The notes beneath the pieces are model-generated. The model worked only from the letters and a program-made list of their open reading frames with translations. It had not been told where the DNA came from and did not search any database. 64,000 bases of DNA, taken from NCBI GenBank assembly GCA_020744425.1, contig JAGMUV010000017.1, positions 310,001 through 374,000 of the forward strand, written 5' to 3'. Shown here piece by piece: positions 22,092 through 32,557 of this stretch (its first letter is position 1; every line of letters starts with the position of its first letter). The position numbers and the translations under genes are program-made. This DNA comes from Dactylonectria macrodidyma (taxonomy: Eukaryota; Ascomycota; Sordariomycetes; Hypocreales; Nectriaceae).

Positions 22092-22614
22092 AAGTTCTAG
22101 TCTATATATCTTATATAAATAGAATATAATAAGGTATAATAATCCGTTTTTATCTCTTTATCCGATCTAACTACTTAAGGCAAATCCTAAGGCATTGGTT
22201 TTTAATTCGATTTCTTTATTAGGGTTAAATAATACTAAGATGGGTTCTAAAGTGATTATATCCTTAATTAACTAGAAGGCCTATTCTACTTCATTATTCT
22301 ATTTAAACTTAACTCCTTTCTTTATAAACTTAGTAAGTAGGATAGTATATTTACTAAAGTGTTTAATGAATTGTTAGTAGTAGTTTATAAATCCTAAGAA
22401 GGATTATAGTTCTATGAGGTTTTTAGGTTATTTTTATTCCTATATTACTATGATCTTCTTAAGGTCTATCCACACCTAGTTATAGGATATGATATATCTA
22501 AAGAACTCTACTTCTAAAGTATAGAAGTTACTTTTTTTAGGTTTAATAAGTAAGTTTGCGTTTTATAGCTTTTATAATACTATATAAATATATTACTTAT
22601 AATCTTCTTTATTT

Positions 22615-22680
22615 TTAAAGAAAATAAGTATATTATCTAAGTAGTATATAATAAAGATATTAAGATATTCATATAGTATA
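22615..22680 (-). pseudogene. Reverse transcriptase catalytic-motif remnant
   Basis: Minus-strand reading gives EYLNIFIIYYLDNILIFF, the decayed form of the YxDD box and its surroundings in Ty3/gypsy reverse transcriptase; the second catalytic Asp codon has become Asn, a G-to-A change. Confidence 0.8.
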
Positions 22681-25600
22681 TTAATAATCATTCGTTAGAA
22701 TACGGCTAGTGTATTAGTAAGTCTAAAGGGTATAACTAAGTATTTATATAGTCTGAACTTAGTTCTAAAAGCGGTCTTCTATTTATATCCTTATTTAATA
22801 TAGATTAGATTATAAGCTCCTTTAAGATTAAGTACTATAAACTACTTAGCCCTATATAGCCTATTGTATATCTTGGGGATTAGGAGTAATAGTATGCGAT
22901 CCTTCTTAGTAATTAAGTTAAGTTGCTTATAGTTTACATAAAGGCATAGCTTTCTATTCTTTTTAAGTATAAATATAACTAGGTATTTAGCTAAAGACTT
23001 CGATTTTTAAATATAGCCTTTTCTCTCTATTTTTTAAATGTATTCTCTTAGCATTATTAGCTCATTATTATTAAGGTTATAGATAGGAAAAAACTTAGGG
23101 TTAGTCCTATCTTTTAGGATGATTTCTAAGTCTTATTTACTTAGTTCTAGGAGATTAGTCTTAAGTTCCTCCTTAAAGAGTTTTTTATAAATTCAGTATC
23201 TTAAGGGTACGTTTTTAAGTTATTCTTCTTCTACTTATTATTATTTTTTCTACTCTTTGAGGTCCTTATCTATCTGTCTGAACTGTTTCTAGATAAATGC
23301 AATGACTCGTTTTATGTATTATATTTTCTTTTATTAGTACTTCTGTTTTATTCCCTTCGGGGGTGAGGAAGTGTCTATCGTTTCTTCTTTCGTGACTTTA
23401 TTATTATTCCTATTACTAATCGAAGCTTGAGATCTTAGGTTATGTCTATTACTATCTGCGATTTAGGGAGGTGCATCTTTTTAATGCATTTAGCCTTTCT
23501 CTTAGTCAATATTAGAGTTATGTCTTTATAGCTAAGGTCATCTAAGTATTACTAGGTAGTCTTTAATATTAAGGATATTAAAATCCATTCCTTAGTTCTT
23601 TCTTTCTATAAGTACTTTAAAGTGATTAATCTCTTATAATACCCTTCTTTTATTATAGCTAAAAAGTGTCCTTTCTAAGTTAGATACTTTATAAAGAAGT
23701 TTCTTATATCTCTATAGTAATACTAACTTATTTACTAACTCTAATTAGATATAATTTATAGTAATACTACAGTCTACTAGCGCTATTACCTATACTCTAT
23801 TAATTCAGACTTCTATTATAATTATATCCTCTTCAGGACCTCTTACAATACCTAGAGCCTTTTTTAAAAGTAATATCTCTGCTTTTACCGTACTTATCTA
23901 TCGCTCTATTATAGATAGCGAGTATCGTTTTTTATATACTTACAGATTTCTTCATACTATAGTCTATTATAGTATTCTCTTCCTATACGGGTTTTAAAGT
24001 CAAACCTATCTTTATATATCTTATAGATCCTCTTATAGATTACTTATAAGTATTCTGTATACTTAAGGTACTTTTAGTTACTACAGTTTATAGCGTAGTT
24101 AGCTAGATATTCTAATAGTCTATACTATAACTATACTTTTTCTTATTCATATATACAGCATTCTTCTATAATATAATTATTAATTATTAAGCCTTTTTTA
24201 ATACATTCTTTAGAATAGAAGTTATTTTATAGCTTAAGCTAAGCTACTCTTATCCCTTCAAACCATTTAATAACTCTATAGTCCTATGCCTTAGTCTTAT
24301 TATAGAACTATTATAATAGCTAGAGTATAGTTTATATAAGATAGTAGTTATAATAAAGTTTCTTAAAGTAATATAATATATATATATAGTAAGTATATAA
24401 TATCTAGGATATATTAATATGTCTAGGATATTATAAGTATAGTAATAGTTCGTTACTAATAATCGCTCGTTCTATCTAACTATCTGCTTTAATAAGGTCT
24501 TTCTATTAGATCGTATGGATATAGATAGGTTGACCTTCTACTATATTTAACGTTCTTTTAATGAGTTACTTTAGCATTCGCTCGCTTTTTCTGTCCTTTC
24601 CTAGGAAGAAATTAGGAGTGTTTTCTTCTAGCTCCTATTTAAGTAGTTATAAGGCGACTGATTCTTCTTCTAAGGTGTTATTAATACTACTACTATCATT
24701 AGACTTAGGATATTTATCTATAGGAATTAGTATGTCTTTATTAGTAATAGGGAGTCTAAGCCTTCTTACTTATCTAGCTTTAGTGCTTATACTAATGCTT
24801 AGCTCTCTTTCTTTATATAAGTAGTACTTATATCTAATCTTATCATTTGTTTATTATTATCATAAGATTTTAATAGTGCTTTTATAAAGGGCTATTATAA
24901 TTAGTAGTGTTTTTAAGGTAGGTTATTGATCTAGAATATTACTTTCCTTATCTATTATTTCTACTATTAGTCGAATGTACTTAAAGGTGTCTTTCTTTCG
25001 GATTTCCTTGCTCTTCTTAACTATACTAATCTTTCTAATAGTATTATAAAGTAGTCCTTCTTTCTTTAGCTTTAAAAGTAATAGAACTAGTGTTTAGAGC
25101 GTTAAGATATTATTAATATTAGAAGTCATACCCTTCTATCGATCTTCGAGGGGTACTTATTATTCTTTTTCTATCTTCTAGCTTAGCTTTCCTTCTTTAT
25201 AAGTTTCACTTTTAAGTATCTCTTCACTTTTAAATTCCTTATTCATAAGGGGGGTGATTTTATTAGATGAAATCCCTATATTATCATAACCTGCTCTAGC
25301 TATTATGACTATTTTCTTACTTATTTAGGGTTCTTCTTTCTATTAGCTGACCTATCCTACTTTTTTCTTACTTTCTAGTATTAGTTTGAATTATTAGTTA
25401 GTTTTAGGCTTTTAGTATTTATAAGAAGTATGTCTTAGGACGCTGCAGTTCTAATAGAGGACCTTAGAGTAATCTTTCTTAACTATCCTAATGTTTATAG
25501 GGCCTGAGTCTGTTCTATAAGAGGTATCCGTTTGTCGTTTCTTCTTATAGTTTATGTGGTTTCCTCTATTCTTCTATTATAGGGTGTAGGATCTTCCGGA

Positions 25601-26595
25601 CTTCTTAGCTTTCTTTTCCTATTGTCTTTTGAATTGCTAGTTATCGATTTCTATAGTAAGTTATACTAGTCCGTTGTACGTAGTGGGCTTAGTTTTCCTA
25701 ACTATTATGTCTTTAATATTGGACTTTAACCCTTTATAGAAGCTTACTATATATCCTTCTTCTCTTTAGTTAAGTCATAAGGCGAGGTTATAGTATTTGG
25801 CTATGTATATAAATACTACTCCTTTCTGATAGAGTTTCTGGATTTACTATTTTACTGCTTATTTCTTATTCTAGAGTCTAAAAGCGCTTTTAAGCTTATG
25901 CTTAAAGACTTTATAGCTTCTGTAAATAGCCCTGGTTTCTTCTTTTCTATTAGTGTAGACATAGTTAATATAGTCCCTTATAATGGGTTTAAACTATTAG
26001 AAAGCTTTATCCTTAAGGAACTCTATAGTATGCTAGACTTTAGTATTACTAGTGATGAACTGGGTTAGATAATATAGCTAGTAGGCCCTAAGCTGTATTA
26101 GGAATCCCTAGAGCGTAGCTGCGGATCCGTCATAGGGGTCCGGTTGTCTTAGTTTAAGGATTTCTCCGGTGTCTTTTCCTATTACTGAATTAGAGGCCAG
26201 GTTCTTAATATGGTCTCTATAGAGGCTGGTTTATTTCTTAGAGGCCTTAGTAAGCCTCTTAAGTTTATCTATAAGTGCTTTGACTTAGTCATTTAAGTTA
26301 TTAATTTATCTTTACTTCTTAATAGCATCCTTATAGGAGGCTTTAGTAAGGTTATTAAATGCATTACTAAGTCATTTATTATATTACTCTAGCTTGTGTA
26401 CTTTCGCTTCGTAACTCGCGGGCGTAATGATTTCTTCCTCATTATCTATATCTATTAGGACTGGGATAGGTGGTTTGCCTATTGGCTAATAGGAAGAGGA
26501 TAGAGTCGAACTAAGTATAGTAAGTAGAGCTATTATAGCAATTCGATATTATTTAAGCTCAATATGAGTAATATAGTAAATAAGAGCTATTAATA

Positions 26596-26974
26596 TATAA
26601 CGATCAGGTTAATACGCTATCCTTATAAGGCTAGTGTATGCTAGGTCTTGATCTAGGGGTTTATATAATAAAGTAATTAAGTTAAAATTAAATAATGCTT
26701 ATTATATCTAGTAATAGTAAAGTAGAATGTACTTAATATAACTAAGTTATATTAATAGCTAAAGAGCTGCTTATACTAGATGTGCACTTCTTAGATGACT
26801 ATATACTAAGTAGACTGCTGTCCTGCTTAGAGGACTGCTATTAGTCCTAGACCGTTACTATCGGTCTTAGTAGGGCGTTGGTCTTGGGGTGGGGCTATGC
26901 TATTAGTCTGAGCTAGATGCGGGTCCTATCGTTCTGCCGTTCCTGACCGCCTAGTAGGAACCTAGGCCGTGATA
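26596..26974 (-). repeat. LTR (5' LTR in element orientation)
   Basis: 379 bp partner of 19171-19553; element transcription would have run leftwards from here. Confidence 0.92.
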
Positions 26975-28600
26975 TCTAGTATATACTAATAGTTAAAGTA
27001 TCTAGCTGATTCTTAAGCCTTATAACTATCTGCCTAGCTATTAAAAATAACCTCTTATACTTTATTAATATAGAGACTATAGTTAGTAAATCTAAGGCTA
27101 TCTTACTTAATTTAGAGTACTTAAGCCGCTTAGTATACTAGTATTCGTATAGATTAGTAATAAGGGCGTTAGAATTATTAATATTATATTATTACTAATT
27201 ATACTTATTAAAATCTAATCTTTTATATAATAATGAAAGAGATGCTTTAATAGACTTATTAATAGCCTGATTCTGAAGAGTTAGCTCTCATTTACTATTA
27301 TACTAAACTATAAACTTATTCCTTAAGGATTTAAGACATTTACTTATAGGTAAATTAGAGTCTTAATCTTTAGAAAATAAGTCCTTATATTTATATTCTT
27401 ATAGATTCTGAATAATCGCTTTAGCTTTAATAATCTATATTTACTACTTAGTATTATTATCTTATAGATTATTAAATAATGCTTAATAGTAAGTAGGATA
27501 GAAAGTTATTATACTATAGATTATAGGACTATTATTAAGGTATTAATAGTATTTATTAAGCTTTATCTAGCCTAAGTTAATATTAATTATAAGATACTTA
27601 GAGTTAGAGAGGCTAATAGCTATCTTTTTAATAGATTTAAAGGACTTAAGAAGATATTTATATATATAAAGAAGATCCTAGCTTATACCTTTAAATTATA
27701 GCTTAATTAACTATACTAATTATAAACTAACTCTATTTAATTAGAACTTATTAAATAATAAAAGCTTAATTTTATCTTCTTAACCTTACTTTTAGTATTT
27801 CCTCTATCTATTGCCTTCTAAGGCTTTAATTATTAATTAAAAGTCTAGTAAGATATTATAAAGTACTTAGAATATATATTAGTTACTGCTTAAAATCTGA
27901 TTCTCTTCTTTTAAAAAGAATAGCATCCTGGCCCCCTTCTTAATAAAGCCACTTTTCATAAGATTCACTTTATTCTACTTATTTAATGCTTGCTAGATAA
28001 AAGGGTTATAAAATGGCTATAAAATAAGAGCCCGGTTGATTATAGCTAGCTAGGAGAGCTAACGGGTAGCGTTATTTAATATAATACTAACAGGATTATG
28101 GCTTTAGATCGCTAGATCATTAGATAGTTAGGATTCGACTTACTAGACCTTTTTAAAGACATCAGTCTAGATATTAGATCTATTAATCTCCTATAAATAC
28201 AGTTAATATAGGTTAGAAATAGGAAAGTTAGAAAATATTATAGTAAAAATAAGAAAAATATTAGCTTATTATAATAAAGTTATACTATTTACTTACTAGA
28301 CCCTTTTTATATTATTACTTATATTTCCTTATTATTATTAATTAGCTATTATAGATCTATTACTTAAATATATTTAGATCTTAGTTAAATAGTATATATT
28401 TTATTATTATATTAATAAAATAGCTAATATAATAAACCTAGAGCTTCTTCTAATTAAATCCTAGCTTATAGCCTAGCTCTTCTATTATTATTTTATTATT
28501 TAAAGCATTATTTAGTATAAAGTAGCCCAGCTTATTTCCAATTTCGAACTCTTAGATAATATTAAGTATTTACTTAGTAATATTCTTATTTATATACTGG
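26975..28600 (-). pseudogene. hAT transposase, RIP-degraded core and dimerization domain
   Basis: No open frame survives, but minus-strand reading shows the family in order. Around 28500-28560 stands GNKLGYFILNNALNN, the usual FxxDNASNN region. Around 27550-27600 stands INLG*IKLNKYY. At about 26990-27150 lies the C-terminal dimerization block (SKIALDLLTIVSILIKYKRL, then LKNQLD). Numerous TAG/TAA codons stand where Gln or Trp is expected, as C-to-T and G-to-A changes would produce. The reading frame runs into the duplication TCTAG at 26975-26979 and resumes at 19170. Confidence 0.75.
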
Positions 28601-29926
28601 CCTAATAGCTCTAGAAGGCTAAGAACACACTTCTAGAGCCTATTATCTAAATCCTTAAATATATAAATAATACTATAAAGAGTATGCTTATTCTTAGATT
28701 GCTATTTATTAAACTGGATATAGATTTAGCTTAGGCTCTTTTAAAGCGTCTTTTATATAGTTAATTTATTTATATTAAATTCTCTTTTAATAATTACTTA
28801 TATTATTATATTAAATATATAAGCTTTTATAATAAAAATAGAAGGATTAAGATATTTAAAGATTATTTATAGGTTAGGATCTTTTATAATAATAAATAAT
28901 TAATTTATATTAATAATTTAGTTAATAATTATTTATTAAAATATAGCTTTATTAAACTACTTAATTAATAGATTTATTATTTTTTAATTATAAAGAACTT
29001 CTAGATTTAATTAAAGTAATATAGTAATTAAGTAAGTAAGTATTATAATTATAGATTTTAAGGATTGCTTTTTATTTAAAGGATTTACTATACTATTATA
29101 ATTCTTAAATAAATAGCTCTTAGTATTCTATAGGCCCTTATAATTATAATTCTTTAGTTTTAAATCTTTTTATTTAATATATATATAATAAACCTAGTAG
29201 TATTCCTTTATTACTATATTCTGAATATTATACTTAAATTAATAGACCTATTAGTATATATAACTATCTCTTTTAAATAAAATCTAGCTTCTAAATAAGC
29301 GAAATAGTTATTATTTGTCTTTTTTTATTCATTTAGGGATTGCTACTATTAATTTCTTTTACACAAAGGGCTTAAGAGTAGGTCAGGAATTGGACTAAGA
29401 GTTAGCTATTATAATATAATATTCATAGCTTTATTACTAGTTAGAAATAAGCTAAAGTACTAATAGTTAGATATATTAATATTATTAAATAATTAAAATC
29501 CTTATAATTAAAAGTCTAATAATATTAGCTAATTAATAAGAATTATCTAAAGAATGCATTTTCTATAAAGAAATGCATAAGATCGTATAGCTCTTTATTC
29601 TACTAGCCAGATAGCTATAGTTATAAATAGTATTATAAGAATAGCTAAATAAATATTCTAAATAGCTTAATATTAGTAAAAAATAAGTATATATTATTTT
29701 AAATCTAGTATATTAGTTAATTAGTAAATACTTTAAACTTAACCTATTAACTAAGGGTTCTATAGTATTTATAAACCTCTACTAAGATTAAGGAAATATT
29801 TACTATATTTTACTACATTCTATATATAGCCTGGCTCCCGTAGAGTGGTAGTAAATCCACAACTAGGTCTAATAGAATAGAGTGTATTTAATATGGATCT
29901 ACATGTGAGTCTATATGTGGGTTTTC
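28601..29926. other. AT-rich N-terminal/5' part of hAT element, unreadable
   Basis: Composition is extreme TA-rich throughout. It should hold the transposase N-terminus and 5' end on the minus strand, but no confident motif could be read. Confidence 0.5.
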
Positions 29927-29947
29927 GTGGAGTGGCTTTGAACCCTG
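29927..29947 (-). repeat. hAT right terminal inverted repeat
   Basis: Inverse partner of 18899-18919, abutting the right duplication CTCCCTGA at 29948-29955. Confidence 0.9.
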
Positions 29948-29955
29948 CTCCCTGA
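29948..29955 (+). repeat. Target-site duplication, right copy (hAT)
   Basis: CTCCCTGA, partner of 18891-18898. Confidence 0.92.
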
Positions 29956-30966
29956 AGCGAGTCAAACACTTCGATAGAAAGCCACCCTCTGAAACCCGTC
30001 CTGAGTACAGCCCCAAGCATGTCCTGAACAGGAAGGTAACCGCCTCGGCACGGTAAGGGCCGAAAGTCATGGCTCCATCGCGCCCTTGGCCGGCTCCCAT
30101 CTTCATCGTTGTGGTCCTCTATCGGCGGATCCATCTTGTACGCATCTGAGACTTGAAGCAGGTAAATCTTATCCGCTGGAACTGTTGTGGCAAGTTCTTC
30201 AAGACTCTTCTTCCACCGGGATTGGCGCTCCTCTTCGCTGCTGGCCTCGACTAGACCGGTTGTGGTGGTTGGGTCTCCGTACTCACCGCCCGCTGTTTGG
30301 AAAGTATCCAAACAAAGGCCAATGTTTGGTTTGTTAGCCTTCTGAACAATCTCCCACACTGTCTTCCACGTGGGAGCTTGTGTAGCCCAGCACCAGTTCT
30401 CGTAAGCGATCCGGAATCCCTTAGTGGCGAGTAGGTCTGCTAGTTCCGCGAGGTCGCTGGCCAAGTCGTCGAATGAAGACGCAATTCCTTCAGAATCTGA
30501 AGACCCAACCTGTATATAATCCATTTAGGCCTTGGTGTTTGTTGAGGTCCCCTGATGATAGTTTGAGCCTTACCTGAAGCATCGTAGTGCCGACTGCCTC
30601 CATCACTCTCATCCATCCTCGTGCTCTGTCGAACGCTTCCTCCCGCTTCTTATCTTGCTCCCCTTTTTTCCAGCCCTCGAAATTGGAAAACGGTTGCAGC
30701 ATGAGAATTTCGAGGTTGAGTTCATCTGCGACCGACTTAATCTGCTTGGCGATGTCGACAATGGCGTCGTAGTCGTCTGCGTGGGGCTGGCTTCCGCTGA
30801 GGACTTTCCCGTAGCTTAAAATATCGGGCATGGCCAGTTCTATGGCTTCAAAGCCTGCGTGACGAATGGCTGCCATTTTATCTGGCAGAGATGCCTTGAT
30901 ATTTGCGGGGATACTGCATGTTGCGAAGGATGTTGGGATACGAGTCCCTTCGTATTGAATCACCAT
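29948..30966 (-). pseudogene. 3-dehydroshikimate dehydratase, 5' part, truncated by hAT insertion
   Basis: Exons 30574-30966 and 29948-30509 encode the first 318 of an original 342 residues of a sugar-phosphate-isomerase-like TIM barrel (AP endonuclease 2 fold). The enzyme converts 3-dehydroshikimate to protocatechuate in quinate catabolism. Family text includes ATCSIPANIKASLPDKMAAI, YENWCWATQAPTW, IGLCLDTFQTAGGEYGDP and GWLSIEVFDSLQ, which carry the likely metal ligands (Glu168, Asp199, Glu311). The insertion lies seven residues past the last of these. Unspliced read-through adds 42 element-derived residues and stops at 29820. The missing C-terminal helix remains at 18817-18898. The product may be unstable; loss of function is inferred, not shown. 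Confidence 0.87.
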
Positions 30967-31813
30967 TTTCTTGATTTTATTTGCAACGAGGGTTTTGAGG
31001 ACTGTGATGAATTGTTATGAAGGCCCAAGGACGTTCGTTGCTGATTGAAAGAAAGGCCAGAGTCTTTCATAGTGGTTGACGTCACAGGTTCCATCTCATT
31101 GCGGAGTTGAGGTCTGACGACAAGTCAACGTCATGGAACGAACTACATTCGGCACCAAATATTCCTAAAAGTAATAGACTACAAGTTATATAATAATAAG
31201 TCGTATGGATCCTATTTACACGTACCCAGAGGAAGAGAAGGGGAAAAAAGAGTAAAAAGGATAACACTATATTGGCCCTAATATCAAGGCCTAGAGAGCA
31301 GCAAAAAGATCACGAGTCTGATTGTTCATGTCTCCAATTCCGTAACTATAATATCAATGTGGAATCGAACTATTCATTGAGCGCGTGCAGCCGCAATGTG
31401 GTTAGGCTTCGTCTGGTTGATATTCACCTATTCATAATGCCTAGGCAAGAGACCTGTTGGGTTTCTCCGAGCTGACAATTATCCGGCGGGTGAATTGAAA
31501 GCCCCCACCTCTTCCCTGGAGGGCAGTCTGCGAAGTGACGACTCCAAGTATTGCTCTTAGCGCTTAATTCATGACCTGGGGATGTACCGATAGATGGGGA
31601 GCATGAGGCGCAAACTTCCAGTGGAGAACCTTGGCTTGGATTCGTGGTCAATACGTTGGAACATTGTGTGTCCCCACCCCCGGGATTCTGGACCCTTATT
31701 TCTGCGCCGGGATCATATCTTCTCCAATATTCTCACCTGTCAAATGAGCTACAAAGGGGGAGCCTGAGCTAAGACATCTAAGAAGAAGATGGCCTGATTC
31801 AACTAGACAGGAC
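30967..31813. other. Intergenic: promoter side of the broken dehydratase
   Basis: 847 bp of ordinary composition. No gene, repeat or RIP signature was seen; the short minus-strand frame at 31082-31267 is low-complexity. Confidence 0.5.
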
Positions 31814-32173
31814 TCAACAGCAAGTGGAGGAGACCCCCGAGGTACATCTTCGGGTAGATTTCACCGAAACTGAAACTCCACACACCGACTCCCACCACAA
31901 GCTCGGAGAAATCAAGGTCACTAAGGAAAACCTGGGGTTGTTGCTCTAGTTCTTTACAAGAACGAAAATCTTGGGACATTAGCTTCAACGTATCGGGAGG
32001 CAAGCCCAGGAGGTTATGATTGGCAGGCTGGTGGTGAAGTAGACTACAAAGACCTGTTTGCCCGAGATTTCACGGGGCCTATGATAGGCGTGTATGCGTA
32101 TGCGCGGACCGAGGAGGCTCAAGGTCAGACGGCCACGTTTTCCGCATTCTCAATCAATGACGTAGTAGCTTAG
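31814..32173 (+). pseudogene. Possible relic of a glycoside hydrolase C-terminal (GH43-like) domain
   Basis: Two adjoining frames read protein-like text: EETPEVHLRVDFTET first, then after a shift near 31930, LVLYKNENLGTLASTY and FARDFTGPMIGVYAYAR, ending AFSINDVVA and a TAG. The second part resembles the closing beta-sandwich of fungal GH43 enzymes (a DFTGxxIGVFA-type strand), and the first part the VWLRVDxDF strand that precedes it. No N-terminal catalytic domain is present upstream, so at most this is a frameshifted 3' remnant. Family assignment is from memory of motif shape and is weak. Confidence 0.3.
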
Positions 32174-32250
32174 CTAAGGCTGGACGGATAGAAAGGCGTT
32201 TATTTTAGTAGAAGCCTAGATTCACAAGCAATAAATGTTGCACCGACGCA

Positions 32251-32264
32251 ATCTACAATAACTA
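32251..32264 (+). repeat. 14 bp direct repeat, copy 1
   Basis: ATCTACAATAACTA, repeated exactly at 32513-32526. An imperfect hairpin (TTGTAGGGTC ... GACCTACAA) follows at about 32274-32302. Confidence 0.5.
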
Positions 32265-32512
32265 TGTAGTAAGGTTGTAGGGTCGCAAAGTGTGACCTAC
32301 AACAATAGCATAGAACCCTCCAAAATTTGTAGGGTCTCTTCACCAAATCGTGGAGACACATTAATAAAGACAGGCACTTGAAAAATCCTTCAGATTCTAG
32401 GGGCTATCGTGGGCATTGAATGCTTAGACTTTTCAATACTGTCAGAAGCTTCGCAAAACGGTTGCATTTTGCTGTGTACTCATTGAGAAAGCGTGTACGC
32501 CGTGGACTAGAA

Positions 32513-32526
32513 ATCTACAATAACTA
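32513..32526 (+). repeat. 14 bp direct repeat, copy 2
   Basis: Same sequence as 32251-32264, about 260 bp apart; the stretch between is otherwise featureless. Confidence 0.5.
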
Positions 32527-32557
32527 GCAAAACCAATGCTATATCCCTTCATGTCGG

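Larger units (their letters stand above)
19554..26595 (-). pseudogene. gag-pol remnant of the Ty3/gypsy element
   Basis: Interior of the retrotransposon, very AT-rich, saturated with stops on all frames. Recognisable islands on the minus strand are a decayed CCHC zinc knuckle near 25410-25450 in which Cys codons have become Tyr (C-x4-H spacing kept), the reverse-transcriptase and RNase H motifs listed separately, and an integrase zinc-binding-like stretch near 21740-21790. A plus-strand open frame of 87 codons at 24561 is antisense chance. All damage seen is of the G-to-A or C-to-T kind. Confidence 0.8.
19171..26974 (-). mobile_element. Ty3/gypsy LTR retrotransposon, RIP-degraded, nested in the hAT element
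   Basis: A 7.8 kb element with two long terminal repeats (19171-19553 and 26596-26974) and the 5 bp duplication TCTAG at 19166-19170 and 26975-26979. In its own direction (minus) the repeat starts T(G>A)TCACGGCC and ends GATCGTCACA, the TG...CA form with RIP damage. Pol order on the minus strand is zinc knuckle (~25.4 kb), reverse transcriptase (~22.65 kb), RNase H (~22.0 kb) and integrase-like text (~21.8 kb), which is Ty3/gypsy order. No frame remains open beyond chance length, so it cannot transpose. Confidence 0.9.
18899..29947 (-). mobile_element. hAT DNA transposon, interrupted by an LTR retrotransposon (composite 11 kb)
   Basis: The ends are 21 bp inverted repeats matching at 20 positions (CAGGGTTCAAAGCCACTACAC at 18899-18919; complement at 29927-29947), and the flanks carry the perfect 8 bp duplication CTCCCTGA at 18891-18898 and 29948-29955. 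CAGGG ends and 8 bp duplication are classic hAT. Without the retrotransposon the element would be about 3.24 kb. Degenerate transposase reading on the minus strand is recognisable on both sides of the retrotransposon. Nearly all interior DNA is extremely AT-rich from RIP, while the outermost ~150 bp are less affected. It inserted into the last coding part of the dehydroshikimate dehydratase gene. Confidence 0.92.

Noticed and set aside
24561..24824. 87-codon plus-strand open frame inside the AT-rich block
   Set aside because: It is antisense to the degraded gag-pol region, low in complexity (Ser/Leu-rich) and matches nothing; a chance frame in TA-rich DNA.
18899..29947. AT-rich block as a centromere or mitochondrial insertion
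   Set aside because: Matched terminal repeats, target duplications and readable hAT and gypsy motifs explain the whole block as RIP-degraded transposons.
29820..29947. Natural 3' end of the dehydratase within the AT-rich edge
   Set aside because: The 42 residues read there come from the hAT terminus, lie past the target duplication, and the true family-like C-terminus is found at the other copy of that duplication.
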